From an uncultured Bacteroidota bacterium (GTDB lineage: Bacteria > Bacteroidota > Bacteroidia > Chitinophagales > Chitinophagaceae), in NCBI GenBank assembly GCA_903825065.1, contig CAIJZG010000118.1, positions 1-9,743 on the forward strand: a stretch of DNA of 9,743 nucleotides, given 5' to 3'. This document shows positions 1 through 6,674 of the stretch, in pieces. The notes under the pieces were generated by a model that worked only from the letters and a program-made list of their open reading frames with translations, did not search any database and was not told the DNA's origin. Position numbers and translations under genes: made by a program. The stretch's first letter is position 1. Every line of letters starts with the position of its first letter.

Positions 1-891
1 AATTCGGGATATGGGCAAGAATCACAGTTTACTATTGCGTCTCATGTTATTGAATTGATTGCAGAGTTGAATCAACAAAATAATTCAGCAGAAAGAACTA
101 AAAAAATTGATGCTATTAAAACTTGGTTGATCTTAAACAAGCAAACAAATAATTGGAAGTCCAGTATTAACACTGCAAATGCTTGTTATGCCTTGCTTTT
201 AAATGGTACTGATTGGTTAAGTGTAAAAGAAACCCCGCAAATAACACTTGGCAAAACATTGATCAATTGCAGCAATGAGAATAAGGTTGCGGATTCGGGA
301 TACTTTGAAAAAAGGTTTGATGCAGCAAAAGTGGATTCCTCGATGGGAGACATAACGGTAACGACTAAGACCAATAAAGTTGGCACCATAAGAAATAATC
401 AACCAGCCTATGGTGCTGTTTATTGGCAATACTTTGAAGACTTTGATAAAATTACATCAGCAGTTTCGCCACTTTCTATTGAAAAGAAATTGATGATTGA
501 AAAGATAACAGATCACGGCAAAGAACTAAACCCGATAGATTTAAACAGTTCTTTAAAAATCGGGGATAAAGTCATTGTGCATTTAGTATTAAAAACAAGT
601 CGTGATTTAGATTATGTACATTTAAAAGATATGCGTGCAGCAGGTATGGAACCAGTAAATATTTTGAGTGGATTTAAATGGCAGGATGGTTTGAGTTATT
701 ATGAAAACACTACAGACATTAGTAGTAACTTTTACATTAGTCACTTGAACAAAGGCACTAATGTTTTTGAATACCCGGTATACATCACACATACAGGAAA
801 TTTTTCAGTGGGAATAGCAAATATTCAGTGTATATATGCTCCTGAATTTAATAGTCATTCAGAGGGAATTAGAATTACTGTAGAAGATTAA
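1..891 (+). CDS. Alpha-2-macroglobulin family protein, C-terminal part (5' end outside window)
   Basis: The reading frame is open from base 1 to the TAA at 889-891, giving 296 visible residues; the start lies upstream. The first ~75 residues (FTIASHVIELIAEL, then TANACYALLLNGTDW) look like the last helices of the alpha/alpha-toroid thioester domain of bacterial alpha-2-macroglobulins. A linker with GAVYWQYFEDFDKIT follows. From about visible residue 150 the sequence matches the final macroglobulin (receptor-binding-like) domain: HLKDMRAAGMEPVN, a GLSYYENTTD stretch, and the closing YAPEFNSHSEG, which corresponds to the Y-x-P-E-x-x-x-x-S ending of the family. Such proteins are usually very large, exported, protease-trapping or envelope-protective lipoproteins. 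The thioester site and signal peptide are not visible, so thioester status cannot be judged. The UbiA gene begins 30 bp downstream in the same frame, so co-transcription is possible although no functional link is known. Confidence 0.85.
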   Translation, partial: NSGYGQESQFTIASHVIELIAELNQQNNSAERTKKIDAIKTWLILNKQTNNWKSSINTANACYALLLNGTDWLSVKETPQITLGKTLINCSNENKVADSGYFEKRFDAAKVDSSMGDITVTTKTNKVGTIRNNQPAYGAVYWQYFEDFDKITSAVSPLSIEKKLMIEKITDHGKELNPIDLNSSLKIGDKVIVHLVLKTSRDLDYVHLKDMRAAGMEPVNILSGFKWQDGLSYYENTTDISSNFYISHLNKGTNVFEYPVYITHTGNFSVGIANIQCIYAPEFNSHSEGIRITVED

Positions 892-921
892 AGATTATAT
901 TCAATATTCAAATCCCTCAAT

Positions 922-1785
922 TTGATAGATAAATCAACTATTCAGCTATTACGAATTCCGTTTAGCTTTTTTCTAATGCCGGTTTACTGGTTTGCATTAA
1001 GCATAACTGATCATATAAATTGCACAAGAGCCATTTTAGTTTTCGTTTTATTGCATTTATTTCTTTATCCATCGAGCAATGGATATAATAGTTATAATGA
1101 TCGGGATACAGAAAGCATCGGCGGAGTTGCCGTACCCTTGGAGCCAACAAAACAATTGTATTTTCTTACACTGATCTTGGATATAATTGGCTTTATCCTT
1201 TCCTTTTTAATAAGTCCAATTTTTGCAACCTGCTTTCTATTTTTTATTATCAGTTCAAGATTGTATAGTTGGAGGGGCATACGTTTAAAGAAATATCCGA
1301 TTCTGGGTTATTTGTTGGTCATTATTAATCAAGGTTCTTTAGTATTTTTTGCAATTGCACATGGAGTTAGTAGTAATCTTACCATGGAGGTTCCTTTATT
1401 ACTTATTATTGCAGCAGGCTTATTAATTGGAGGGTTCTACCCCATCACACAAATCTACCAGCACATTCAAGATCGAAAAGATGGCGTTAAAACAATTTCA
1501 ATATTATTGGGGAAAAGAGGCACTTTTCTATTCTGTGCGATCCTTTATTTGCTTGCATTTTTTTGCCTTTTCTGGCATTTTCGAATACAAGACGAGCTGA
1601 CTAATTTTTGGATTATTCAACTTTTTTTCATTCCAGTGGTTCTATATTTTGCTAATTGGACGCTGAAAGTCTGGAAGTATCCAGATCAGGCTAATTTCAA
1701 AAATACAATGCGTATGATTTGGTTAGCAAGTACTTGCACGAATCTGGCATTTTTCACCTTATTAATATTGAACCATTTTGGCTGA
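922..1785 (+). CDS. UbiA-family membrane prenyltransferase
   Basis: The 287-residue, very hydrophobic protein has about eight or nine predicted membrane helices, the usual size and topology of UbiA prenyltransferases, which join a polyprenyl diphosphate to an aromatic or other acceptor in the membrane. The first diphosphate/Mg-binding motif is at residues 56-64 (N56, D60, E64 in NSYNDRDTE), followed by IGG and a proline. The second is at about 179-190, with D184 and D187 in QDRKDG. Both are acidic but differ from the textbook NDxxDxxxD and DxxxD forms, so the substrate may be unusual. The TTG at 922 is the only common start codon between the in-frame stop at 889-891 and the conserved N-terminal segment LLRIPFSFFLMPVYWF; an ATG at 976 would delete most of that segment. 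The 3' end overlaps the polyketide synthase start by 8 bp, implying translational coupling. The prenyl donor and acceptor cannot be read from sequence. Confidence 0.85.
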   Translation: MIDKSTIQLLRIPFSFFLMPVYWFALSITDHINCTRAILVFVLLHLFLYPSSNGYNSYNDRDTESIGGVAVPLEPTKQLYFLTLILDIIGFILSFLISPIFATCFLFFIISSRLYSWRGIRLKKYPILGYLLVIINQGSLVFFAIAHGVSSNLTMEVPLLLIIAAGLLIGGFYPITQIYQHIQDRKDGVKTISILLGKRGTFLFCAILYLLAFFCLFWHFRIQDELTNFWIIQLFFIPVVLYFANWTLKVWKYPDQANFKNTMRMIWLASTCTNLAFFTLLILNHFG

Positions 1786-2863
1786 TATCGTATCTATAGC
1801 AACAGCATCTCCCCCATTTGCACACAAACAAGTGGACATTCTGCAATACATGCAGAAAGCCTATCAATTAGAAGCTGATGAAAAAAGAAAACTGGTTTTT
1901 CTTTACCACCATAGTGGCATTGAAACAAGACATTCTGCCATCCCAGATTATGGAGACACAAATGCTAACTGGAATTTTTTACCAAAGAACAACCAAGACG
2001 CATTCCCTTCAATTGAGCATCGAATGGAATTGTATAAAAAAAATGCATCCGTATTATCAATTGAGGCAATTAAGAAATGTATTGAATCACATATCAATAG
2101 CGATCAAATTACACATTTGATAACGATAAGTTGTACAGGAATGAGCGCCCCAGGATTAGATTTAGAGATCATGGAAGCGATGCAACTATCTCCTTCTCTT
2201 TTTAGAACTTCCATTAATTTTATGGGATGTTATGCTGCCATACATGGATTGAAAATGGCAAAATTTATTTGTGACAGTGAACCAGCTGCAAAGGTTGTTT
2301 TAGTAGCAACAGAATTATGTACGATACATTTTCAAAAAGAGTATACACTTGAAAATGCATCGAGTAGTCTTTTATTTGCTGATGGATCTGCCGCAGTTTT
2401 GGTAAGCAATAATAGTACTTGCACAAAGGCGCTACAGATAGAAAGTTTTCACTCTGAAGTTGCATTTCAGGGAAAAACTGATATGGCATGGGAAATTAGT
2501 AGTAAAGGTTTTTTAATGACTTTAAGTAGCTATATCCCACAAATCATCAAAGAAGATATTGAAGTACTTATATCAGCAGCTCTGGCGAAAAAAGATTTAG
2601 TTGTAGATGATATACCTTATTGGTGTATTCATCCCGGGGGTAAAAAAATAGTTGATGTGATAGAACAAAAATTATCGTTATCAGCATCTCATACAAAATT
2701 TGCAAGAAAAATATTAGCAGAAAATGGAAACATGTCCTCTCCTACGATTCTTTTTGTTTTAAAAGAAATCATGGACAGTGCAATTGAATCAGGCGAGAAT
2801 GTATTTGGTATTGCATTTGGACCAGGATTAACTATGGAAACCTTCCTTTGCAAAAAGAAATAA
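1778..2863 (+). CDS. Type III polyketide synthase (chalcone/stilbene synthase-like)
   Basis: This 361-residue protein has the length and catalytic triad of the chalcone-synthase superfamily. Cys151 lies in NFMGCYAAIHGLKMA, His285 in WCIHPGGKKI and Asn318 in AENGNMSSPT. The C-terminal AFGPGLTMET at 346-355 is the GFGPG loop with the first Gly replaced by Ala. SCTGMSAPGLD at 118-128 is the segment before the active-site cavity. The enzyme should load an acyl-CoA starter, extend it with malonyl-CoA and cyclise the chain to a resorcinol, phloroglucinol or pyrone; residues do not tell me which. No carrier protein is nearby. The start is tightly bounded: an in-frame TGA sits at 1769-1771 and the next ATG (1850s) would remove about 24 residues, so TTG at 1778 (or ATT at 1775) must be used. 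KAS III (FabH) was considered, but the HPGG and GNMSS context and the GPG loop fit type III PKS better. Confidence 0.92.
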   Translation: MADIVSIATASPPFAHKQVDILQYMQKAYQLEADEKRKLVFLYHHSGIETRHSAIPDYGDTNANWNFLPKNNQDAFPSIEHRMELYKKNASVLSIEAIKKCIESHINSDQITHLITISCTGMSAPGLDLEIMEAMQLSPSLFRTSINFMGCYAAIHGLKMAKFICDSEPAAKVVLVATELCTIHFQKEYTLENASSSLLFADGSAAVLVSNNSTCTKALQIESFHSEVAFQGKTDMAWEISSKGFLMTLSSYIPQIIKEDIEVLISAALAKKDLVVDDIPYWCIHPGGKKIVDVIEQKLSLSASHTKFARKILAENGNMSSPTILFVLKEIMDSAIESGENVFGIAFGPGLTMETFLCKKK

Positions 2864-2874
2864 ATTAATTTGAA

Positions 2875-3573
2875 ATGAATTTTAAAACCAGATCATATCA
2901 AAAAGAGTTGCTCGACGGTGAAGGAATTCCATTTGCGGATATTGCTCAAACCATGAGGGAGCTGAATACCATTAATACATTATTGGGTGGCCATGCCATT
3001 ACTTTAGAAGGGTTTAAAAAATTGGCCAAAGACAAAAAAGAAATTACAGTCTGTGAAATAGGTTGTGGCGGTGGAGACAATTTAGTGGCCATTGTTAACT
3101 ATTGTAAAGCAAATGAAATTAAGATTCATTGTATTGGTATCGATTATAATAATGCATGTATAGTTTTTGCTAAACAAAATGAATACTTGAAAGCAAATAC
3201 CGATTTCATCTGTAGCGATTATTCTAAAGTTTATTTTGAAAACAAACCAGATATTATTTTCTCTAGTCTATTTTGTCACCATTTTACAGATGAAGCATTA
3301 GTTTTTCAACTAAAATGGATGACAGAAAATACTGAGAAAGGTTTTTTTATTAATGACTTACAAAGACATTGGCTGGCATATTATTTAATAAAAATATTGA
3401 CTAATCTTTTTTCAAATTCCTATTTAGTTAAAAACGATGCCTGTCTAAGTGTTGCACGTGGTTTTATTAAATCAGATTGGAAAAATATTTTCTCAAAATC
3501 TGGTATTGAAAATTATAAAATTAGTTGGAAATGGGCTTTTCGTTATTTGATAGTAAAAGAACAGGGACTTTAA
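2875..3573 (+). CDS. Class I SAM-dependent methyltransferase
   Basis: This 232-residue protein has a Rossmann-type methyltransferase core. Motif I is VCEIGCGGGDN at about 59-69, the SAM-ribose acidic residue is D90 in IGIDYNNA, and motif II is CSDYSKVYFENKPDIIF at 113-129. HH at 135-136 precedes a helical region, and GFFINDLQRHW is a UbiE-like late core strand. Substrate class is not evident from sequence alone. Its position, 11 bp after the polyketide synthase and abutting the flavoprotein gene, suggests O- or C-methylation of the polyketide-derived ring, as SrsB does for alkylresorcinols, although SrsB homology is not claimed. The ATG at 2875 gives a plausible N-terminal helical cap (NTINTLLGGHAITLEGF), which many small-molecule methyltransferases use to cover the substrate. 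It appears soluble, with no signal peptide. Confidence 0.85.
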   Translation: MNFKTRSYQKELLDGEGIPFADIAQTMRELNTINTLLGGHAITLEGFKKLAKDKKEITVCEIGCGGGDNLVAIVNYCKANEIKIHCIGIDYNNACIVFAKQNEYLKANTDFICSDYSKVYFENKPDIIFSSLFCHHFTDEALVFQLKWMTENTEKGFFINDLQRHWLAYYLIKILTNLFSNSYLVKNDACLSVARGFIKSDWKNIFSKSGIENYKISWKWAFRYLIVKEQGL

Positions 3574-4707
3574 ATGACTGAAGAATTTGATATCGCAATT
3601 ATTGGTGGAGGCCTCGCAGGATTGAGCCTATCAATTCAATGTGCCAATGCTGGATACAATACAATATTATTCGAAAAAGAAACTTACCCATTTCATAAAG
3701 TTTGTGGCGAATATATTAGCAATGAATCTCTTCCATTCTTAGAAAAAATAGGTGTGCCAATTTCAACCTGGGGACTTCCAATCATTAATGAATTAAAAAT
3801 ATCCTCCCAAAATGGAAGGTCTTATCAATTTTCACTTCCTCTTGGAGGCTTTGGAATTAGCCGTTATAAACTAGATGAATATTTATATCGCATTGCAAAA
3901 GATAAAGGGGTCACATTTTTTACCGGAATCAAAGTACATGACCTGGCATTCAAAATAAATGGATTCGAAATCAAAACAGATAAAGGCATTTATTATAGCA
4001 GGATAGCTGCGGGTAGTTTTGGCAAAAAGAGTAATCTGGATATTCATTTATCTCGTCCTTTTGCAAAAGCGAAACCCAATGCTTTAAATAATTTTATTGG
4101 CGTTAAATACCATATTCGATACCCACATCCCAGAAATCAAATTGCTTTACACAACTTTGATAACGGCTATTGTGGTATTGAAGAAATTGAAAATGGAGAT
4201 TGTTGTTTGTGCTATTTAACTACGGCAGAAAACTTAAGGAAATCAGGGAATACCATTCCTGAAATGGAAGAGCTGATTTTATGGAAAAATCCTTTTTTAA
4301 AAGATATTTTTAACAATGCAGAATTTATTTATAAAAAGCCGCTGACAATTTCACAGATAAGCTTTCAAAAGAAATCACAAATAGAAGAACATATGTTATG
4401 TGTTGGAGATGCAGCTGGCATGATCACACCTTTATGTGGTAACGGAATGAGCATGGCTTTGCATGGTAGCAAAATTGCTTTTCAAAATATTGATTATTAT
4501 TGCAAGAACGGACAAAACCGCTCTGTCTTAGAATCGAACTACGAGCTGCAATGGAAAAAACAATTTGCAAAAAGGATTTTTGCTGGCAGAACAATTCAAC
4601 GTCTTTTTGGCAAGGATTATTTGACAAATCATTTTTTACAATTCATGCAATATTTTCCAAGTCTATCCAGAAAATTAATCAACACTACACACGGTAAGCC
4701 ATTCTAA
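3574..4707 (+). CDS. FAD-dependent oxidoreductase, geranylgeranyl reductase/CbrA-like
   Basis: The 377-residue flavoprotein starts with a dinucleotide-binding fold (IAIIGGGLAGLSLS at 8-20, ribose-binding E34). It then has HKVCGEYIS at 41-49, the signature of the geranylgeranyl-reductase/CbrA branch of the PHBH-fold family. GISRYKLDEYL at 94-104 matches the family's R-x-x-x-D-x-x-L segment. The second FAD motif is VGDAAGMITPLCGNGMSMAL at 277-296, in which the GD contacts the FAD ribityl chain. Relatives either hydroxylate aromatic rings or reduce isoprenoid double bonds with NAD(P)H. In this operon both fit: oxidising a phenol toward a quinone, or saturating a prenyl chain attached by the UbiA enzyme. 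The KVCGEY signature makes the reductase reading a little more attractive, but sequence does not settle it. The ATG immediately follows the methyltransferase stop, so the two are probably translationally coupled. Confidence 0.85.
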   Translation: MTEEFDIAIIGGGLAGLSLSIQCANAGYNTILFEKETYPFHKVCGEYISNESLPFLEKIGVPISTWGLPIINELKISSQNGRSYQFSLPLGGFGISRYKLDEYLYRIAKDKGVTFFTGIKVHDLAFKINGFEIKTDKGIYYSRIAAGSFGKKSNLDIHLSRPFAKAKPNALNNFIGVKYHIRYPHPRNQIALHNFDNGYCGIEEIENGDCCLCYLTTAENLRKSGNTIPEMEELILWKNPFLKDIFNNAEFIYKKPLTISQISFQKKSQIEEHMLCVGDAAGMITPLCGNGMSMALHGSKIAFQNIDYYCKNGQNRSVLESNYELQWKKQFAKRIFAGRTIQRLFGKDYLTNHFLQFMQYFPSLSRKLINTTHGKPF

Positions 4708-4744
4708 TTCTTCAGATTCAGATTTATTGTCGAATTTCGTAAAC

Positions 4745-5800
4745 ATGCAGTTTGATTATATTATTGTAGGGCAAGGACTCTGCGGCACATTCCTGAGCTG
4801 GAATTTAGTGAAAGCAGGAAAGAGGGTATTGGTAATAGATGAAAACCAAGCTTCCACATCTTCAAAAGTGGCAAGTGGTGTGATTAATCCTGTAACTGGA
4901 AGAAGAATCGTACGTACCTGGGAGATTGAAAAATTATTACCTTTTGCATGGAATACATATACTGATTTCGGTAAAGAATTAGGTACCGAATTGGTTCGCA
5001 AATGTAATATTCTCAACTTCCATTCAACCCCACAAATGGAACTTGCTTTTCGTGAGCGTATGCCTAAAGAAACAGAATACTTAAGGTTACCAGAAGATCA
5101 AGAAGCTTGGAGAACGAATTTTAATTTCCCTTTCAGTATTGGTGAAATTGATCCTTGTTTATTAATTGAGTTGCATGGCATGCTGAACGGATGGAGGAAA
5201 AAATTAGATGATGCAAATGCATTAATAAATGAACGTTTTGATTGGACAGCTTGCGAAATAGAAACAGATCTGGTACGATATCAAAATCATACCGCTCAAA
5301 AAATAATTTTCTGCGATGGTGCAGAAGGAATAGACAATCGCTATTTTAATTTATTACCCTATTCAAGAAATAAAGGAGAGGCCATTATTGCAGATATTCC
5401 GGCGCTTCCCAGAAATCATATTTATAAACAAGGCATTAGTTTGGTACCCTGGCATAATAATTTATGGTGGATTGGCTCAACACATGAATGGAATTTTACA
5501 GATCTAATGCCAACTGCAGAATTTAGAAGAAATACACAAACCCAATTATACCATTGGTTAAAACTTCCTTTCGAAATAGTAGATCATATTGCATCAGAGC
5601 GTCCCACAAATATGGAAAGAAGACCTTTTGCAGGCCTTCACCCCATTCATCAATCAGTGGGTTTATTCAATGGCATGGGCACTAAGGGCTGTTCTCTTGC
5701 CCCTTATTTTGGTAAACAATTTGCCGATTTTCTAACAAATCAAACTCCCATGGAACCATTAGTGGATATTGCTCGCTTCAACAATATTTTAAGTAGATAA
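4745..5800 (+). CDS. FAD-dependent oxidoreductase of the DAO family
   Basis: The product is 351 residues from the ATG at 4745. A TTG at 4727 would add six residues, but the ATG sits right before the first beta strand, so I prefer it. The N-terminus, FDYIIVGQGLCGTFLSW at 3-19, is a GxGxxG FAD-binding fold followed by an acidic ribose-binding end (VIDEN at 30-34). The loop SGVINPVTGRRIVRTW at 44-59 and the C-terminal GLFNGMGTKGCSLAPYF are typical of D-amino-acid-oxidase-fold proteins in Bacteroidota, related to glycine/sarcosine oxidases and the MnmC oxidase domain. These oxidise C-N bonds of amino acids or amines; the substrate is unknown. It lies 37 bp after the previous flavoprotein and may be the distal gene of the transcript. 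It could equally be an unrelated housekeeping oxidase, since nothing in the sequence ties it to polyketide chemistry. Confidence 0.78.
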   Translation: MQFDYIIVGQGLCGTFLSWNLVKAGKRVLVIDENQASTSSKVASGVINPVTGRRIVRTWEIEKLLPFAWNTYTDFGKELGTELVRKCNILNFHSTPQMELAFRERMPKETEYLRLPEDQEAWRTNFNFPFSIGEIDPCLLIELHGMLNGWRKKLDDANALINERFDWTACEIETDLVRYQNHTAQKIIFCDGAEGIDNRYFNLLPYSRNKGEAIIADIPALPRNHIYKQGISLVPWHNNLWWIGSTHEWNFTDLMPTAEFRRNTQTQLYHWLKLPFEIVDHIASERPTNMERRPFAGLHPIHQSVGLFNGMGTKGCSLAPYFGKQFADFLTNQTPMEPLVDIARFNNILSR

Positions 5801-5851
5801 TTCATAACAAAAAATTAATTTAGCGCCAACTTCCAATCTTAAATACACTCC

Positions 5852-6325
5852 ATGGGCAAAATGGCAACCGAAACTTTGAACAAAAACATAGCACAAGAAC
5901 ATCCTGTTTTGAATGTCATAGAACCTAAGCCAAACGAAGCTTTATATAATATCCCGCTTCATTATCGAAAGATGGAAAACTTACATATTGTTTTCTGGCT
6001 GTTTAAAGATGTTGCCTGGTGTATGGTTTGGAGACCGTTGGGAATTATGATGATCTTCCCTACCCTAATCGTTTCTATTATTATCGCGTGGAGAACCCGA
6101 CAATTTGTTTCTGAACTATGCCATAACCTTGCTATTACAGTATGGATCACTGCAAACTCTTACTGGATGCTAAGCGAGTTTTTTGGTTTCGATACGCATA
6201 TTCTTTTTGGTAGCTATACCATGAAACATCTTGCTATTATTCCATTTAGTGTTGGCTTATTGATTTTAGGATATTATTATCTGTATTGGAAGCCTCGTCA
6301 CAAAGACGAACTTGAAACAATGTAG
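5852..6325 (+). CDS. Conserved-looking four-helix membrane protein, function unknown
   Basis: I do not recognise a family for this 157-residue protein. The first ~35 residues are hydrophilic and likely cytoplasmic. Hydrophobic segments then occur at about 43-60 (aromatic-rich, NLHIVFWLFKDVAWCMVW), 62-79, 88-109 and 124-146, ending in a charged tail (KPRHKDELETM). Trp, Tyr and His residues are frequent near the membrane edges: W49, W56, W60, H91, W98, W105, H115, H126. Such histidines could bind a cofactor or metal, but no known motif is present. An alternative start at the second ATG (5861) would remove three residues. It follows the DAO gene by 51 bp on the same strand. Codon usage and composition resemble the neighbours, and it looks like a real, intact gene. 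Confidence 0.75.
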   Translation: MGKMATETLNKNIAQEHPVLNVIEPKPNEALYNIPLHYRKMENLHIVFWLFKDVAWCMVWRPLGIMMIFPTLIVSIIIAWRTRQFVSELCHNLAITVWITANSYWMLSEFFGFDTHILFGSYTMKHLAIIPFSVGLLILGYYYLYWKPRHKDELETM

Positions 6326-6593
6326 CAAATTTCGACCTTTTTTTAGCTATTTTACCACTCTTCCTACATACTTTACCATTGGTATGAATGCCAGTCCCGC
6401 TAGACCTGTATCCCCTTTGAAGCAGACCCTGCAACGATATATCTTTACTGTATCAAAGAAAACGGAGCTAGTCTCCCAAACACATGAACCACTTATTGGA
6501 ATTTCTTTTCGGACGTTGCAGACAGCGTGAAAACCCACCAGAAATTCATCGGCTATAAATCAGCCTAAAATCCCTCAAAAAATAATTATCTAA

Positions 6594-6612
6594 CAGCAAT
6601 AACCAGCAATAA
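6594..6612. repeat. Tandem 9-bp direct repeat, possible regulator site
   Basis: CAGCAATAA occurs twice, at 6594-6602 and 6604-6612, with a 10-bp period, which is close to one helical turn. The pair lies about 24 bp upstream of the promoter-like element at 6636-6644 and about 85 bp before the lipoprotein operon. That spacing suits a dimeric activator bound upstream of a promoter, but the function is inferred only from position and regularity. Confidence 0.35.
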
Positions 6613-6635
6613 GCAGGTTAACTTTAGCATCATTC

Positions 6636-6644
6636 TATATTTTG
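6636..6644 (+). promoter_or_regulatory. Near-consensus Bacteroidota -7 promoter element
   Basis: TATATTTTG resembles the Bacteroidota -7 element TAnnTTTG but has three instead of two bases between TA and TTTG. No clear -33 TTG is present at the usual 19-21 bp distance. It lies 51 bp upstream of the lipoprotein start and is the best promoter candidate for the 6696-8535 operon. Confidence 0.3.
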
Positions 6645-6674
6645 ATGGTGGCCAAAAATTGGCCCGAGTATCAA
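6642..6674. promoter_or_regulatory. Palindrome/hairpin in the leader of the lipoprotein operon
   Basis: GGCCAA (6650-6655) and TTGGCC (6659-6664) form a perfect 6-bp inverted repeat around AAA. An outer arm, TTGAT (6642-6646) with ATCAA (6670-6674), adds five more pairs across a small internal loop. The hairpin overlaps the expected transcription start of the promoter-like element and ends 21 bp before the ATG. It could be an operator or a 5'-leader structure. It is not followed by a T-run, so it is not a normal terminator. Confidence 0.4.

Larger units (their letters stand above)
922..4707 (+). other. Putative phenolic-lipid/meroterpenoid biosynthetic operon (UbiA - type III PKS - methyltransferase - flavoprotein)
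   Basis: Four same-strand genes are packed with an 8-bp overlap, an 11-bp gap and a stop codon directly followed by a start codon (TAA-ATG at 3571-3576). The order is prenyltransferase, type III polyketide synthase, SAM methyltransferase, FAD oxidoreductase. The PKS/methyltransferase/flavoprotein trio parallels Streptomyces srsABC, known to make methylated alkylresorcinols and alkylquinones. The UbiA gene suggests that an isoprenoid chain is joined to the polyketide-derived ring. The product is inferred, not known. The operon promoter is not visible; the 30 bp between 891 and 922 is too short for a clear one, so transcription may start within or upstream of the A2M gene. The DAO flavoprotein (4745) and membrane protein (5852) may also belong to the transcript. 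Confidence 0.7.

Noticed and set aside
1778..2863. FabH (KAS III) or HMG-CoA synthase instead of type III PKS
   Set aside because: The HPGG context of the His, the GNMSS around the Asn and the C-terminal FGPG loop fit type III PKS; the genomic context (methyltransferase, flavoprotein, UbiA) agrees.
4727..4744. TTG start for the DAO oxidoreductase
   Set aside because: It adds six residues with no homology value, while the ATG at 4745 places the FAD-binding strand right at the N-terminus as usual for the family.
6312..6538. Overlapping short reading frames on both strands (72 aa on +, 63 aa on -)
   Set aside because: No recognisable domain, no sensible start context, low-complexity mixed composition, and the two strands compete for the same bases. 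The inverted repeats explain the region better than either protein.
6551..6565. GGCT-ATAAATC-AGCC hairpin as an intrinsic terminator
   Set aside because: The stem is only four pairs, and neither strand has a T-run after it.
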